A DNA stretch of 64,000 nucleotides from Azospirillum canadense (GTDB taxonomy: Bacteria > Pseudomonadota > Alphaproteobacteria > Azospirillales > Azospirillaceae), in NCBI RefSeq assembly GCF_025961225.1, contig NZ_JAOQNG010000007.1, forward strand, positions 1,066,501-1,130,500, given 5' to 3'. Position 1 is the stretch's first letter. Each line of letters starts with the position of its first letter. The notes under the pieces were generated by a model. The model worked only from the letters and a program-made list of their open reading frames with translations. It searched no databases and was not told the origin of the DNA. Shown here piece by piece: positions 51,045 to 60,576 of the stretch. Both the position numbers and the translations under genes were made by a program.

Positions 51045-51803
51045 ATGCTTATGACGCCGCACATCAACATCGACGTTCGCAGTTACGGCGCGGCCCAAGG
51101 CGCTCACCGGCACGATTTCGCACAATTCGTTCTGCCGTTGAGCGGCGCCTTGGAGATCGACATTGCCGGGGCGGGAAGCCGCCTTGCGCAGGGTCGGGCG
51201 GCCTTCGTCGCACCGGGATCGTCGCATTCGCAGATGAGCGATGGGCCGAACCGGTCGCTCATCGTGGATCTCGACCCGGTCGTTCTGGAGACGGAGATCG
51301 GCGATCGGCTGATCCGACAGCCTTTCGTGCCACTGACGCCGGCGGCCAACAAGTTGATCGACTACATGGGCCTGCTGATGGGCAACGGCGGCGCGTCGGC
51401 GACCAACCTTCGCCTCTGGGTGCCTTTGCTGCTCGACGCCCTTGTGCATGAGCCGGTCCGGCCACAGCCCCGGCTCGCGTCGCTGCTGGCTGGGATCGAG
51501 CCCGAGCTTGGACGGCCGTGGACCGCGGAGATGATGGCGGAGCGTGCCTGCGTGAGCGTGAGCCGACTGCACGCGCTCTTCCGCGCCGAACTCGACACCA
51601 CGCCGCGCGCGTGGCTCGCGGAAATGCGCGTGAAGCGGGCGTGCGAATGGCTCGCGCTGTCGGAACACTCGATCGCGGAGATTGCCTATCGTGCCGGCTA
51701 TGCCGATCAGAGCGCGTTGACGCGCGCCATGCGGCGGGCCACCGGGCTGACCCCGGCGGCCTATCGACGCCAACGCCGAGAGACCAGGCCCAAAAGTCAG
51801 TAG
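51045..51803 (+). CDS. AraC-family transcriptional regulator
   Basis: A 252-residue protein (an in-frame GTG at 51009 would extend it by 12). The N-terminal cupin-like sensor (GAAQGAHRHDFAQFVLPLSGAL) precedes two HTH motifs in the last 90 residues (WTAEMMAERACVSVSRLHAL; SIAEIAYRAGYADQSALTRA) and the family ending ATGLTPAAYRR. It starts 54 bp after galD but is more likely linked to the following transporter gene. Confidence 0.87.
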   Translation: MLMTPHINIDVRSYGAAQGAHRHDFAQFVLPLSGALEIDIAGAGSRLAQGRAAFVAPGSSHSQMSDGPNRSLIVDLDPVVLETEIGDRLIRQPFVPLTPAANKLIDYMGLLMGNGGASATNLRLWVPLLLDALVHEPVRPQPRLASLLAGIEPELGRPWTAEMMAERACVSVSRLHALFRAELDTTPRAWLAEMRVKRACEWLALSEHSIAEIAYRAGYADQSALTRAMRRATGLTPAAYRRQRRETRPKSQ

Positions 51804-51830
51804 CCCAGGACAAGACCGCGCCCGCGTCCG

Positions 51831-52859
51831 ATGGCATCCTCGACCCGGAATCGAGTGATGCGTGTGATCGGAATGAGCAGGATTTGCCTGGAAAAGATTG
51901 GGCTGGGAAAGACTGGGCTGGGAATCGCGTGCGGAATCGCCGCCGGGGCGCTCTGGGGGCTGATCTTTCTCGCGCCGGAACTGGCGCGGGAGTTCGCGCC
52001 GCTTCAACTCGCCGCGGGGCGCTATCTGGCGTATGGCGTCTTTGCCGCCGTGCTTGTCATCCCACGCTGGCGGACATTGTGCGCGCGCCTCGGCAGGGCG
52101 GAGTGGTGGGCGTTGGTCTGGCTGAGCCTGCTCGGCAACATTCTCTACTACGCCCTGCTCGCCACGGCCGTGCAGCTGGGCGGGGTGGCGATGACCTCGC
52201 TGGTGATCGGGTTCCTGCCGGTCGCCGTCACCATCATCGGCAGCCGGGATCACGGCGCGATCCCGCTGCGGAAACTCCTCCCCTCCCTCGTGCTTGGCGC
52301 CATCGGAATCGTTTGCATCGGATGGCAATCCCTGGGCGACGCCGAAACCGGAGTCCAGGCGGCCCAGGCGACGGGGTTGTTTTGCGCGGTCGGTGCGCTC
52401 GTCGCCTGGACGAGTTATGCCGTGGGCAACAGCCGTTGGCTTGGGCGGCTCGATCATGTCTCCGCCCATGACTGGAGTCTGCTGACGGGCGTGGTGACGG
52501 GCGCGCAAGCGACGTTGCTCGCCATTCCGGCCTTCCTGGTCGGCCATCACGACCATGCCGTCGGGGAGTGGCTGCGCTTTGTCGCCGTCGTGACGAGTGT
52601 GGCGATCCTGGCCTCGATCGTCGGCAACGCCTTCTGGAACCGGATGAGCCGATTGCTGCCGCTCACCCTGGTCGGCCAGATGATCCTGTTCGAAACGATG
52701 TTCGCGCTGCTCTACGGCTTCCTCTGGGAGCAGCGGCTGCCGACCACGATGGAACTGGCCGCCATCGCGTGCGTGATCGGGAGCGTGCTCTCCTGCGTCG
52801 CGGCCCATCGTCCGAAATCGCCGCCTTTGGACGCCGAGCGGACCTTGGCTTCGGTCTGA
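51831..52859 (+). CDS. EamA/DMT-family transporter
   Basis: Up to 342 residues; ATGs at 51858 and 51873 are alternative starts. About 10 spans form two EamA repeats (GIACGIAAGALWGLIFLAPEL; GLFCAVGALVAWTSYAVGNS). Family members export or import amino acids, nucleotides or drugs. It follows the AraC-type gene by 27 bp, and the pair is a common efflux arrangement in which the regulator controls the transporter. Confidence 0.85.
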   Translation: MASSTRNRVMRVIGMSRICLEKIGLGKTGLGIACGIAAGALWGLIFLAPELAREFAPLQLAAGRYLAYGVFAAVLVIPRWRTLCARLGRAEWWALVWLSLLGNILYYALLATAVQLGGVAMTSLVIGFLPVAVTIIGSRDHGAIPLRKLLPSLVLGAIGIVCIGWQSLGDAETGVQAAQATGLFCAVGALVAWTSYAVGNSRWLGRLDHVSAHDWSLLTGVVTGAQATLLAIPAFLVGHHDHAVGEWLRFVAVVTSVAILASIVGNAFWNRMSRLLPLTLVGQMILFETMFALLYGFLWEQRLPTTMELAAIACVIGSVLSCVAAHRPKSPPLDAERTLASV

Positions 52860-52875
52860 TGCCCCGGGCGTCCGG

Positions 52876-54150
52876 TCATTGCCCGCCTGTTTGGAAGGCC
52901 TGCTTGGCGATGCCGCCGCCGGGATTCTCCGCACTCGCCTCCGCCGACAATCCTTCCAAAGGCGCTCCGATCGGCGTCTGAGGGAGGAAGGGAAGGCGCT
53001 GTTCGATGGGAACCGGAGGCCGGACGGTCATGCGCCAAAGCCCGAACACCAGCGCGACCGCTCCCACCATCGCTGAAAACAGGAACAGTCCATCCCGTTC
53101 GATCAACACCATGACCAGCGAGGCCAGGAAAGGGCCGGCTATGGCGCCCATCGAGAATCCCAGAACCATGCCGCCGCTCGCGGGAACCATCTCGGAAGGC
53201 GTCAGGAAATCGTTGGTGTGCGAGACGCAGACCGGATAGATCGCGAATATAACCCCGCCGAACAGGGCGATTCCGCCGACGAGCGACGCAAATCCCAGCT
53301 GCGGAAGTGTGATCATGCCGACGCTGATCACGATCAGCGCGGCGAACAAGCCCACAAGGACCAGCCGCCGGTCGAGAATGTCCGAAATTTTTCCAAGCGG
53401 CCACTGGAATACCATACCGCCGATGATCGCGGAGCTGACGAAGGTCGCCGATTGCCCGAGATCATAGCCCAGATGCCGAACATAGACTGGGCCGAGGCCG
53501 TAGAAGGCACCGACCACAAGCCCGCTGATCACGGTACCGGCACATCCAAGGGGGCTTGCGCGATAGAGATGGCGGATGCGGACGGGCGCCAGCTTCGGAA
53601 GGAGAGGGGGAGCCTTGCGGGTCAGCGCCACCGGGAGAAGGGCCAGCGATACGAAGATCGCCACCAGAACGAACTGCTTGAAGCCATGCGGGTCGTCGAT
53701 GACCAGCAGATACTGGCCTACCCCTTGCGCCCCATAGAGGGCGATCATATAGAGGGCCAGGATCCGACCGCGCGTGCCGGAGGTGGCGCTTTGGTTCAGC
53801 CAGCTCTCGATGCAGACGAATAGGCCGGCCATGCAGCAGCCTTCGACAAGCCGAAGGGCGATCCAGGCTAGGGGATCGGACCCGAGGGCATGCCCCAACG
53901 TCGCCGCGACAAGAACTGTCGCGGAGGCGCTGAAGGCACGGATGTGCCCCACCTGCCCGACGAGGCGGTATGCGTGCAGCGAACCGATCGTCACTCCCAA
54001 ATAATAGGCGGCGGTCAGCGCGCCGAGGAGAATGGACAACGCGCCCACGGCGTCCAGGCGAACGCTGACGATGGTCGTCAGGGCCCCCGTCCCGCCCATC
54101 ATCAGGAACACCGCGACGAGCAACGTGAAAATCGGTCGGATGAGGGACAT
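52876..54150 (-). CDS. MFS transporter (YcaD-like)
   Basis: A 424-residue, 12-span transporter resembling the YcaD/MFS_1 group: IFTLLVAVFLMMGGTGALTT in the first helix, the loop VGQVGHIRAFSASA in place of the classic motif A, and a second-half loop GKISDILDRRLVLVG. It converges with the EamA gene and lies 25 bp before gbcB on the same strand. The substrate is unknown; linkage to betaine genes could be chance. Confidence 0.8.
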   Translation of the reverse strand: MSLIRPIFTLLVAVFLMMGGTGALTTIVSVRLDAVGALSILLGALTAAYYLGVTIGSLHAYRLVGQVGHIRAFSASATVLVAATLGHALGSDPLAWIALRLVEGCCMAGLFVCIESWLNQSATSGTRGRILALYMIALYGAQGVGQYLLVIDDPHGFKQFVLVAIFVSLALLPVALTRKAPPLLPKLAPVRIRHLYRASPLGCAGTVISGLVVGAFYGLGPVYVRHLGYDLGQSATFVSSAIIGGMVFQWPLGKISDILDRRLVLVGLFAALIVISVGMITLPQLGFASLVGGIALFGGVIFAIYPVCVSHTNDFLTPSEMVPASGGMVLGFSMGAIAGPFLASLVMVLIERDGLFLFSAMVGAVALVFGLWRMTVRPPVPIEQRLPFLPQTPIGAPLEGLSAEASAENPGGGIAKQAFQTGGQ

Positions 54151-54175
54151 CGCTTGATCCGCAGAGGGGGAACGT

Positions 54176-55270
54176 TCAAACGTCGAGGCTGACGTTCCCG
54201 ATCGGACGGGAGCAGCAGGCGAGGATGTACCCCTCGGCGATGTCCTCCTCGGAGATTCCGCCGCTGTGAACCATGTGGACCTCGCCGGAAAGCTTCCGCA
54301 CCTTGCAGGTTCCGCAAACTCCGAAGGTGCAGCCGGACGGGATGTTAAGGCCGGCGCCCTTGGCGACGTGCAGGATGGTGTCGGTTTCGTCGCAGCCGGC
54401 CGTCACGCCGGAGGCGCTGAACACCACCTCCGCCTCATGCGACGGGTCGGGAACGAAGTCGTCGATCGCCGGCGCTTCTCCCTCGTCGTGGACCGGTGCC
54501 GTGAAGCTTTCCTGGAAATAGCGGGACATGTCGAAGCCAAGGGCGATCAGCATGTCCCTCACGGCCTTCATGAACGGTTCCGGCCCGCAGCAGTAGACGT
54601 GCCGGTCGAGATAGTCCGGCGCGATGGCGCCCAGCATGATCTGGTTCAGCCGGCCGCGGTAGCCGGTCCAGACGTCGAACGGGTCCTCCTGTTCCACGAT
54701 GAAGTGCAGCTTGATCGACGGGACGCGGGACGCCATCAGCTCCAGCGTCCGGCGGCAGACGAGTTCGGCCGGCCGCTTCGCGCAGGTGACGAGGACGACG
54801 TCGATCCCGGTTCCACGGTCGAACAGGTATGTGGTCATCGACACCGACGGGGTGACGCCGGACCCCGCCGAAAGGAACAGGTACTTGTCCCGCGCGTCCG
54901 GCCGCAGCGCGAAGGTGCCGGACGGTCCCTTGGCGCGCAGCCGCATGCCGGGCCGGAGATGATCGAGCATCCAGCGCGTGCCGATGCTGCCGGGCTGCGC
55001 CTTCACCGTCAGCGAAACGCCCATCGGGCGCGAGGGCGACGACGAGATGGTGTAGGTCCGCCACACCGGTCCGCCGGGGACCGGCAGTTCCAGCGTCAGG
55101 AACTGGCCTGGACGATAGCGGAACTGGGCACCGCTGGGTGCCACGAAGCTGATCGTTGCGGTGTCCGGCGCCTCCGGCACGACGGAGCAGCATTCAAGCG
55201 GCTCGTCGTCCGTCCACAGGCCAGGGTCGGTTGCGTTGGGCTCGGTTGCCAGGGCCATTGCCAGGTTCAT
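54176..55270 (-). CDS. gbcB: Glycine betaine monooxygenase reductase component
   Basis: A 364-residue electron-transfer flavoprotein. The FAD/NAD reductase domain comes first (RYRPGQFLTLELPVPGG, WRTYTISSSPS, FLSAGSGVTPSVSM, VYCCGPEPFMKAV), and a plant-type [2Fe-2S] ferredoxin domain is C-terminal (IPSGCTFGVCGTCKVRKLSG, then YILACC). This order matches GbcB/BmoB, which feeds electrons to the Rieske oxygenase encoded 6 bp upstream. Confidence 0.88.
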   Translation of the reverse strand: MNLAMALATEPNATDPGLWTDDEPLECCSVVPEAPDTATISFVAPSGAQFRYRPGQFLTLELPVPGGPVWRTYTISSSPSRPMGVSLTVKAQPGSIGTRWMLDHLRPGMRLRAKGPSGTFALRPDARDKYLFLSAGSGVTPSVSMTTYLFDRGTGIDVVLVTCAKRPAELVCRRTLELMASRVPSIKLHFIVEQEDPFDVWTGYRGRLNQIMLGAIAPDYLDRHVYCCGPEPFMKAVRDMLIALGFDMSRYFQESFTAPVHDEGEAPAIDDFVPDPSHEAEVVFSASGVTAGCDETDTILHVAKGAGLNIPSGCTFGVCGTCKVRKLSGEVHMVHSGGISEEDIAEGYILACCSRPIGNVSLDV

Positions 55271-55276
55271 CTCGCC

Positions 55277-56512
55277 TTACTCCGCGGCCATGGCGTCGCG
55301 CAGGGCGGGCACGCCGGTCAGGGTGGCGGCGTACCAGTCCTGGAATTGGGCGATGCCCGCCTCATGGTCGCTCGACAGCGGGCCGGGTTCATAGCCGGGG
55401 GACAGGATGCCCCGCTGGTTGTCCTCCACCACCGTCCGGTCCTCGGCGTTGGTGGCGATCCACACCTCGGTCAGCCGGGTGAGGTCGTAGTCCTGCCCTT
55501 CGACCGCGTCCTTGTGGACGAGCCACTTGGTCGTGACTTCCGTCTCGGTGGGGCTGATCGGCGTGACGCGGAAGACGATGGAATGGTCGCCGAGGAAATG
55601 GTTCCAGGTGGACGGATAGAGGAATTTCAGGAGCGCCCCGGCGTTCCTGAACGGGAAGCTGGAGTTCGGCTTTGTGACCGCGGCCTTGCCGTCCATGGTG
55701 TAGCTCTCGGCCGCGCCGAGCAGCGGCATGCGGACGAAGCGCCAGACGCCATCGGGTGAAATCCGGAATTCGGACGGGGCGCCGACCGCCTCGCACCGGT
55801 CGCGGTGCGCGTCGAGTTCGCTGGCGAGGCCGCTGCCGCTGTTGCCGATCAGGCGTGCGTCTTCCGGAAAGGTCCGGCAAAGCGCCGGGTGGTTGCCGGC
55901 GCAGTGATAGCACTCCCGGTTGTTCTCCCAGACCAGCTTCCAGTTTCCCTTCTCGACGATGGTGCTCTGGTGGGCGACCTTGGAGTTCACGAGGTCGTGC
56001 GGCGCCAGATAGCGCGCGGCCTCGCCCACGAAATCCTCGAAGGGCGGGGCGGTTTCGGCGAGGCAGATGTAGACCAGCCCGGCGACCTCGCGGCAATGGA
56101 CCGGCCTCAACCCATGTTGCTTGCGGTCGAAATCCGCGCCCATGTCGCGCGCCCAGATCAGCGCGCCGTCGAGGCCATAGGTCCACTGGTGATACGGACA
56201 GACGATCTTCGGCCGGGATCCCTTCTCGCCCTTGCACAGGACCGAGCCGCGGTGGCGGCAGGTGTTGTGGAAGGCGCGGATCGTACCGTCGTCGCCGCGC
56301 ACGATGATCACCGTGTGATCGACGACGTTGTGGACGACGTAGTTCCCGGTCTTCGGGATCTCGCAGGCGGGGATGGCGAAGAGCCAGCGCTTGTACCAGA
56401 TCCGGTCCAGGTCCATCCGGAAGACGGCGGGGTCGGTGTAGAGTTCCCGGGGCAGGGAATGGCCGGGGCGGCGGTTCGTCAGGAGTGCGAGGATGTCCGC
56501 ATCATGCAACAT
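55277..56512 (-). CDS. gbcA: Glycine betaine monooxygenase, Rieske oxygenase component
   Basis: Demethylates glycine betaine to dimethylglycine, releasing formaldehyde. The 411 residues carry a Rieske [2Fe-2S] motif (CRHRGSVLCKGEKG with CPYHQWTYGLDG) and a mononuclear iron site (NNRECYHCAGNHPALC, with a later acidic ligand). The YTDPAVFRMDLDRIWYKRW start and overall length fit GbcA. Carnitine or stachydrine demethylases are close relatives. GbcB, sarcosine oxidase and a GbdR-like regulator nearby favour betaine. Confidence 0.88.
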   Translation of the reverse strand: MLHDADILALLTNRRPGHSLPRELYTDPAVFRMDLDRIWYKRWLFAIPACEIPKTGNYVVHNVVDHTVIIVRGDDGTIRAFHNTCRHRGSVLCKGEKGSRPKIVCPYHQWTYGLDGALIWARDMGADFDRKQHGLRPVHCREVAGLVYICLAETAPPFEDFVGEAARYLAPHDLVNSKVAHQSTIVEKGNWKLVWENNRECYHCAGNHPALCRTFPEDARLIGNSGSGLASELDAHRDRCEAVGAPSEFRISPDGVWRFVRMPLLGAAESYTMDGKAAVTKPNSSFPFRNAGALLKFLYPSTWNHFLGDHSIVFRVTPISPTETEVTTKWLVHKDAVEGQDYDLTRLTEVWIATNAEDRTVVEDNQRGILSPGYEPGPLSSDHEAGIAQFQDWYAATLTGVPALRDAMAAE

Positions 56513-56767
56513 GGTCGATGCTCCGGGAACGACGGGGCCCGTCGGTTGATTTTGGCTGAACGCGCCCCCTGCCGGCTTCGACGCCGTGCATCGAAGGGCG
56601 GCTTGCGGGCCGTGCGGGAGTGGGGAATTGAAGCAGCCGGTCCGTTGCCGACGATCGGCTTCACACCATTTGCCGTTCTGCCGGCCGCTCCATCATTTGA
56701 GTGCAGCTTAACGGATGTTCGCGGACCGGACGGACTGAAAAAAAATCGAAGGCGCGTCGACAAAAAT

Positions 56768-57706
56768 TCACGCCGTGTGGGTCGCGTCGGCGGTCTCCTG
56801 GGCGGCTTCCTTGGCGGCCTGCTCGACAATCCAGTCCCGCACCGTGCGCACGGCGTCGCTCATGGCGAGATTGCGGTTCCAGGTCAGGTAATAGGCGCCG
56901 GGCGCGCGCAGCTTCAGGTCGGTCAGCGGGACGAGCGTTCCGGCCGCGACATGCTCGCGGACCATCCGGTGCCAACCGATGGCCACGCCCTGTCCGGCTT
57001 GGCAGGCCTGAAGGGCGAAGGCGAAGTTGCTAAACCGCCGTCCCAGCAACGGGGCGTGAGGGATGTTGCCGCGCCGCAGGAATTCGTCCCACCCCGTCCA
57101 GTCCGGATCGACCCAATCCACGTGAAGAAGGGGCAGGGCCGGAAGGTCGGCCAGGGCGATCCCCCGATACCGCTCGGCCAGCGCGGGGGATGCCACCGGA
57201 TAGATCGTCTCTTCGAAGAGCTGAACCGAGATTTCGTCCGGCCAGGCACCCAGGCCGTAACGGATCCGCAGATCGACCTCCGCCCGGCGGAACCCGTGGG
57301 CGTTGTCGGTGACGAGGTGGTTGACGACAATGTCGGGGAAGCGGTGCCAGAAGTCGCTCATTCTCGGCATCAGCCAGCATTTGGCGAAGGCATCCGTGCA
57401 GGCGAGCGTGACCGGCCGCTGCGGCCGCCCGGCCCGGATCGCGTCGACGGTGTCCGCCGTCCGCCGGAAAGCGTCCGAAAGGGTAGCGTAGAGCGTCTCC
57501 CCCTCGCTGGTCAGCGCCATGCCGGATTGGCTGCGGCCGAACAGCTGGATGCCGAGTTCCTCCTCCAGCCCCTTGATCTGGCGGCTGACCGCGCCGGGGG
57601 TGACGTTCAACTCCTCCGCCGCCCGCTTGACGCTGCGATGCCGGGCCGACGCTTCGAACGTCGCCAACGCGGTCAGGGATGGCAACCGATAGAATCGTGA
57701 CGTCAT
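56768..57706 (-). CDS. LysR-family regulator (GcvA-like subgroup)
   Basis: A 312-residue protein with HTH LPSLTALATFEASARHRSVK and AAEELNVTPGAVSRQIKGLE, then an effector domain (RPVTLACTDAFAKCWLMPRM). The same-strand position upstream of gbcAB, across a 255-bp gap, suggests it could control them or purU. The gap holds no gene and no clear operator. Confidence 0.86.
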   Translation of the reverse strand: MTSRFYRLPSLTALATFEASARHRSVKRAAEELNVTPGAVSRQIKGLEEELGIQLFGRSQSGMALTSEGETLYATLSDAFRRTADTVDAIRAGRPQRPVTLACTDAFAKCWLMPRMSDFWHRFPDIVVNHLVTDNAHGFRRAEVDLRIRYGLGAWPDEISVQLFEETIYPVASPALAERYRGIALADLPALPLLHVDWVDPDWTGWDEFLRRGNIPHAPLLGRRFSNFAFALQACQAGQGVAIGWHRMVREHVAAGTLVPLTDLKLRAPGAYYLTWNRNLAMSDAVRTVRDWIVEQAAKEAAQETADATHTA

Positions 57707-57797
57707 CAGCAGCCGTTCCTACCCGTACCAGTGACGATGACGCGGACGTCCAGCGGCGCCCACTATCGCACAGGGACGACAGCTGTTCAAATCGGGG

Positions 57798-58661
57798 TCA
57801 CCGCAGAACGATCGCCCTCTGGTCGTGCAGCATGACGCGCGCCTCGATGTGCAGCCGGATGGCGCGGGCCAGGACGACGCTTTCGACGTCGCGGCCGATG
57901 GCAACCAGATCGTCCGGCGACATGGAATGGTCCACGCGCGCCACCTCCTGCTCGATGATCGGCCCCTCGTCCAAGTCGTCGGTGACGTAATGCGCCGTGG
58001 CGCCGATCAGCTTCACGCCGCGCGCGTAGGCCTGATGATAGGGCTTGGCGCCCTTGAAGCTGGGTAGGAAGCTGTGGTGGATGTTGATGACCCGGCCGGC
58101 CATCCGCGTGCAGAGATCCTGCGAGAGGACTTGCATGTAGCGCGCGAGCACGACGAGTTCGACGTCGTGCGTCTCCACAATCTCCATCAGGCGGATTTCC
58201 TGCTCCCGCTTGTTGCCGGGCGAAACCGGGAGATGATGGAAGGCAATGTTGTGCGATTCGACCAGCGACTTGAAGGCGTCGTGGTTGGAGACGACCCCGA
58301 CGATGTCGATGGGCAGCGCCCCGATGCTGTGCCGGTACAGAAGGTCGTTCAGGCAATGGCCGAACTTCGACACCATGATCAGGATCTTCGGCTGCCGCCG
58401 GGCGTCCCGCACCATCAGGTTCATCGAAAAACGCCTGACGATGGGTTGCAGTTCTTCCAAGAGAACAGCGTCGCTCTGGATTGTCTCCGGAGCATCGAAG
58501 GCCATCCGCAGAAAGAAATGCTCGCCGTCGTGGTCGACGAACTGGGCGCTTTCGATGATGTCGCAGTTGCGGTCCGACAGGTAGGTCGAGATGGCGGAGA
58601 TGATCCCCGGCCGGCTCAGGCAACTGACGTTCATGTAGAACTGGTTGTGATTGGGGCGCAT
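57798..58661 (-). CDS. purU: Formyltetrahydrofolate deformylase
   Basis: Hydrolyses 10-formyl-THF to formate and THF, relieving one-carbon load from betaine and sarcosine demethylation. The 287 residues from ATG 58661 have an N-terminal ACT domain (YMNVSCLSRPGIISAISTYLSD) and a formyltransferase-like catalytic domain with VINIHHSFLPSFKGAKPYHQA (catalytic Asn-His) and GATAHYVTDDLDEGPIIEQ. A purU copy inside betaine/sarcosine clusters is common. Confidence 0.93.
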   Translation of the reverse strand: MRPNHNQFYMNVSCLSRPGIISAISTYLSDRNCDIIESAQFVDHDGEHFFLRMAFDAPETIQSDAVLLEELQPIVRRFSMNLMVRDARRQPKILIMVSKFGHCLNDLLYRHSIGALPIDIVGVVSNHDAFKSLVESHNIAFHHLPVSPGNKREQEIRLMEIVETHDVELVVLARYMQVLSQDLCTRMAGRVINIHHSFLPSFKGAKPYHQAYARGVKLIGATAHYVTDDLDEGPIIEQEVARVDHSMSPDDLVAIGRDVESVVLARAIRLHIEARVMLHDQRAIVLR

Positions 58662-58698
58662 CGCGGATCTCGCGCTGAAGGGATTGGCCGGGGAGAGG

Positions 58699-59238
58699 TC
58701 AGGCGAGGTCGACGATCGTCGGCTCATACCCGAGCCGGCGCAGAAACGCCGACAAATCGTCCGGATGCATCGAAAGCGTCGCGCGGTTCGTCATCGGATG
58801 GAAATTGACGACGTCGCCGGCCAGAACGCGCCGCTCCAGCACCGGCCGGACACGCCGTTCCTTGTCCGCCACGAGGGCCAACGGGCTGACTCCACCCGGC
58901 TCGATCGCCAGGACCTGCTCTAGCGTGATCGGCGAGGCAAAGGACAGCTTGGCCGCCCCGATGACCGGAGCCAGCGCCTTCAAATTCACCGACTGGTCGT
59001 GCGGAAGCACGACCAGCCACAGCACGCCCTTGGCATCCTTCAGAAACAGGTTCTTGGTGTGCAGGCCGGGGACGCTGCGCCAGTGCTCCTCGGCGTCGGC
59101 GACGGTGCGCACCGGCGGATGGGCGTGCAGACGCATCGGTGTCGACGCCAGCGCAAGCTCCTGGCACAGCTCCTCGGGAATGCCGGCCTCACGCCAATGG
59201 AGGGTGATGGAATCGCTGCTCTCAACCATGCTGGCCAT
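58699..59238 (-). CDS. YbaK/ProX-type aminoacyl-tRNA deacylase
   Basis: A 179-residue protein of the prolyl-tRNA editing (INS-like) fold: HTKNLFLKDAKGVLWLVVL with the conserved Lys, VNLKALAPVIGAAKLSFAS, and GGVSPLALVADKERRV (GxxP motif). Stand-alone members clear mischarged tRNAs such as Ala-tRNA(Pro). Start 59238 or 59229 (MVESSDS) is possible. Its place between purU and the GbdR-like gene has no obvious pathway meaning. Confidence 0.84.
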   Translation of the reverse strand: MASMVESSDSITLHWREAGIPEELCQELALASTPMRLHAHPPVRTVADAEEHWRSVPGLHTKNLFLKDAKGVLWLVVLPHDQSVNLKALAPVIGAAKLSFASPITLEQVLAIEPGGVSPLALVADKERRVRPVLERRVLAGDVVNFHPMTNRATLSMHPDDLSAFLRRLGYEPTIVDLA

Positions 59239-59433
59239 CCTTGTGGTACCGGCAAGCCGGAAAGCGGTTTGCCGCAGTGCAGGGGGAGGTCACGCGGCTT
59301 TGCTTGCGCCCGCGGGCATGTTCGTGACCGTTCCGTTGGATGCAGCATGGCGGAACGATCCACCCGCCGCTTGTACGGGGGCGTCATGATCGTTGAAGGA
59401 TTCCGCCATGCCGGACCCTTGACCGGCAGAGCC

Positions 59434-60462
59434 TCAGGCCTTTCGGAAGACGGACGGCGTCATGCCGCGCCGTTCCTTGAAGGCGCGGACGAAGTGCGAG
59501 GAATCGCAGAAGCCGACGGCGGCGGCGATCTCCGTCACCGACTGCTCGGTGTTGCGCAGCAGGAATTCGGCGTGTTCCAGCCGCATGATCCTGTAGGCCT
59601 CGGTCGGCGTCATGCCCAGTGCGTTCTGGAAATGCCGCTCCATCTGGCGCCGGGCCGCACCCAGGCGGCGCGCCATCTCCGCCACCGACAGGGGCACGTC
59701 GATGTTCTGCTGCATCAGCAGCAGCGCCTTTTTCACGACCTCGTCGTTCGTGGTGAAGTCGAGCGGAATGCCCGGCTGCGGCTTCTCCCCGCGCAGGGCA
59801 TCGTCGATGATCATGATGTGCAGGCTTTTGCGGGCCTGGGCGCGGCCGACATGCTTTTCGACGAGATAGGCGGCCAGATGGGCCGAACTCGTCCCGCCCG
59901 AGCAGGTCAGCCGGTCGCGGTCCACGATGAAGATCTGGTCGGAGACCGGCGTGATGCCGTCGAACTGCTCCAGGAAATCGGCGTGATGGAACCAGCTGAT
60001 GCAGCAGCGGTACCCGTCCATCAGCCCCGCGCGCTGCAGGATGAAGGCGCCGGTGCAGACCCCAACCAGGGGGATGTTCGAGGCCGCGGCCTGACGCAGA
60101 TAGCGGATGTAGTCGGGGCTGAGGTTGGAGATCTCGTCGATCAGCCCGCCGATCACGACGATGTAGTCGAATTTTGTCGGGGCGCCGAGCCGCTCGGTCG
60201 GCTGGACCAGCATGCCGCAGCTCGACGCCACCGGCCGCATCTGGTCCGACAGCACGGCCCATTCGCACAGGATCGGACGGCTGCGGTCACCTTCATCGGC
60301 GGCAAGCCTCAGCACGTCCACGAAATTCGCAAAGGCGCACAGCGTGAAACGGTGGGCGAGGATGAACCCGACGGACAGGCGCGGCGCCGTGGCGCGGTCC
60401 GGGAACCGGCTTGCCCTGGTGGCGCCTGCCCTAACGCTGTTTGCCCCGATGATGTTCGACAC
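59434..60462 (-). CDS. GlxA-family AraC-type regulator (GbdR-like)
   Basis: A 342-residue protein with an N-terminal DJ-1/PfpI-like domain (VGFILAHRFTLCAFANFVDVLRL, ending in the GVCTGAFILQRAGLMDG nucleophile-elbow region) and a C-terminal AraC HTH pair (LSVAEMARRLGAARRQMERH; SVTEIAAAVGFCDSSHFVRA). This architecture and position beside gbc and sox genes match GbdR, the activator of glycine betaine catabolism that senses betaine and dimethylglycine. It is divergent from soxB. Confidence 0.87.
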   Translation of the reverse strand: MSNIIGANSVRAGATRASRFPDRATAPRLSVGFILAHRFTLCAFANFVDVLRLAADEGDRSRPILCEWAVLSDQMRPVASSCGMLVQPTERLGAPTKFDYIVVIGGLIDEISNLSPDYIRYLRQAAASNIPLVGVCTGAFILQRAGLMDGYRCCISWFHHADFLEQFDGITPVSDQIFIVDRDRLTCSGGTSSAHLAAYLVEKHVGRAQARKSLHIMIIDDALRGEKPQPGIPLDFTTNDEVVKKALLLMQQNIDVPLSVAEMARRLGAARRQMERHFQNALGMTPTEAYRIMRLEHAEFLLRNTEQSVTEIAAAVGFCDSSHFVRAFKERRGMTPSVFRKA

Positions 60463-60576
60463 GTGACCTCCGGTGGACGGACCGTCGCACGGGTGACATT
60501 AAACTGACGCATCCATTCTGTCCAACGAAGGGTCGCTTCCCGATACTGTCAGCACATTGAACTTCGCGGTGCTGCC

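Noticed and set aside
50445..52934. Long minus-strand open frame (829 codons)
   Set aside because: It runs opposite to galD, the AraC-type gene and the EamA transporter, which have clear family motifs. Its Arg/Gly/His-rich composition is that of an antisense shadow in GC-rich DNA.
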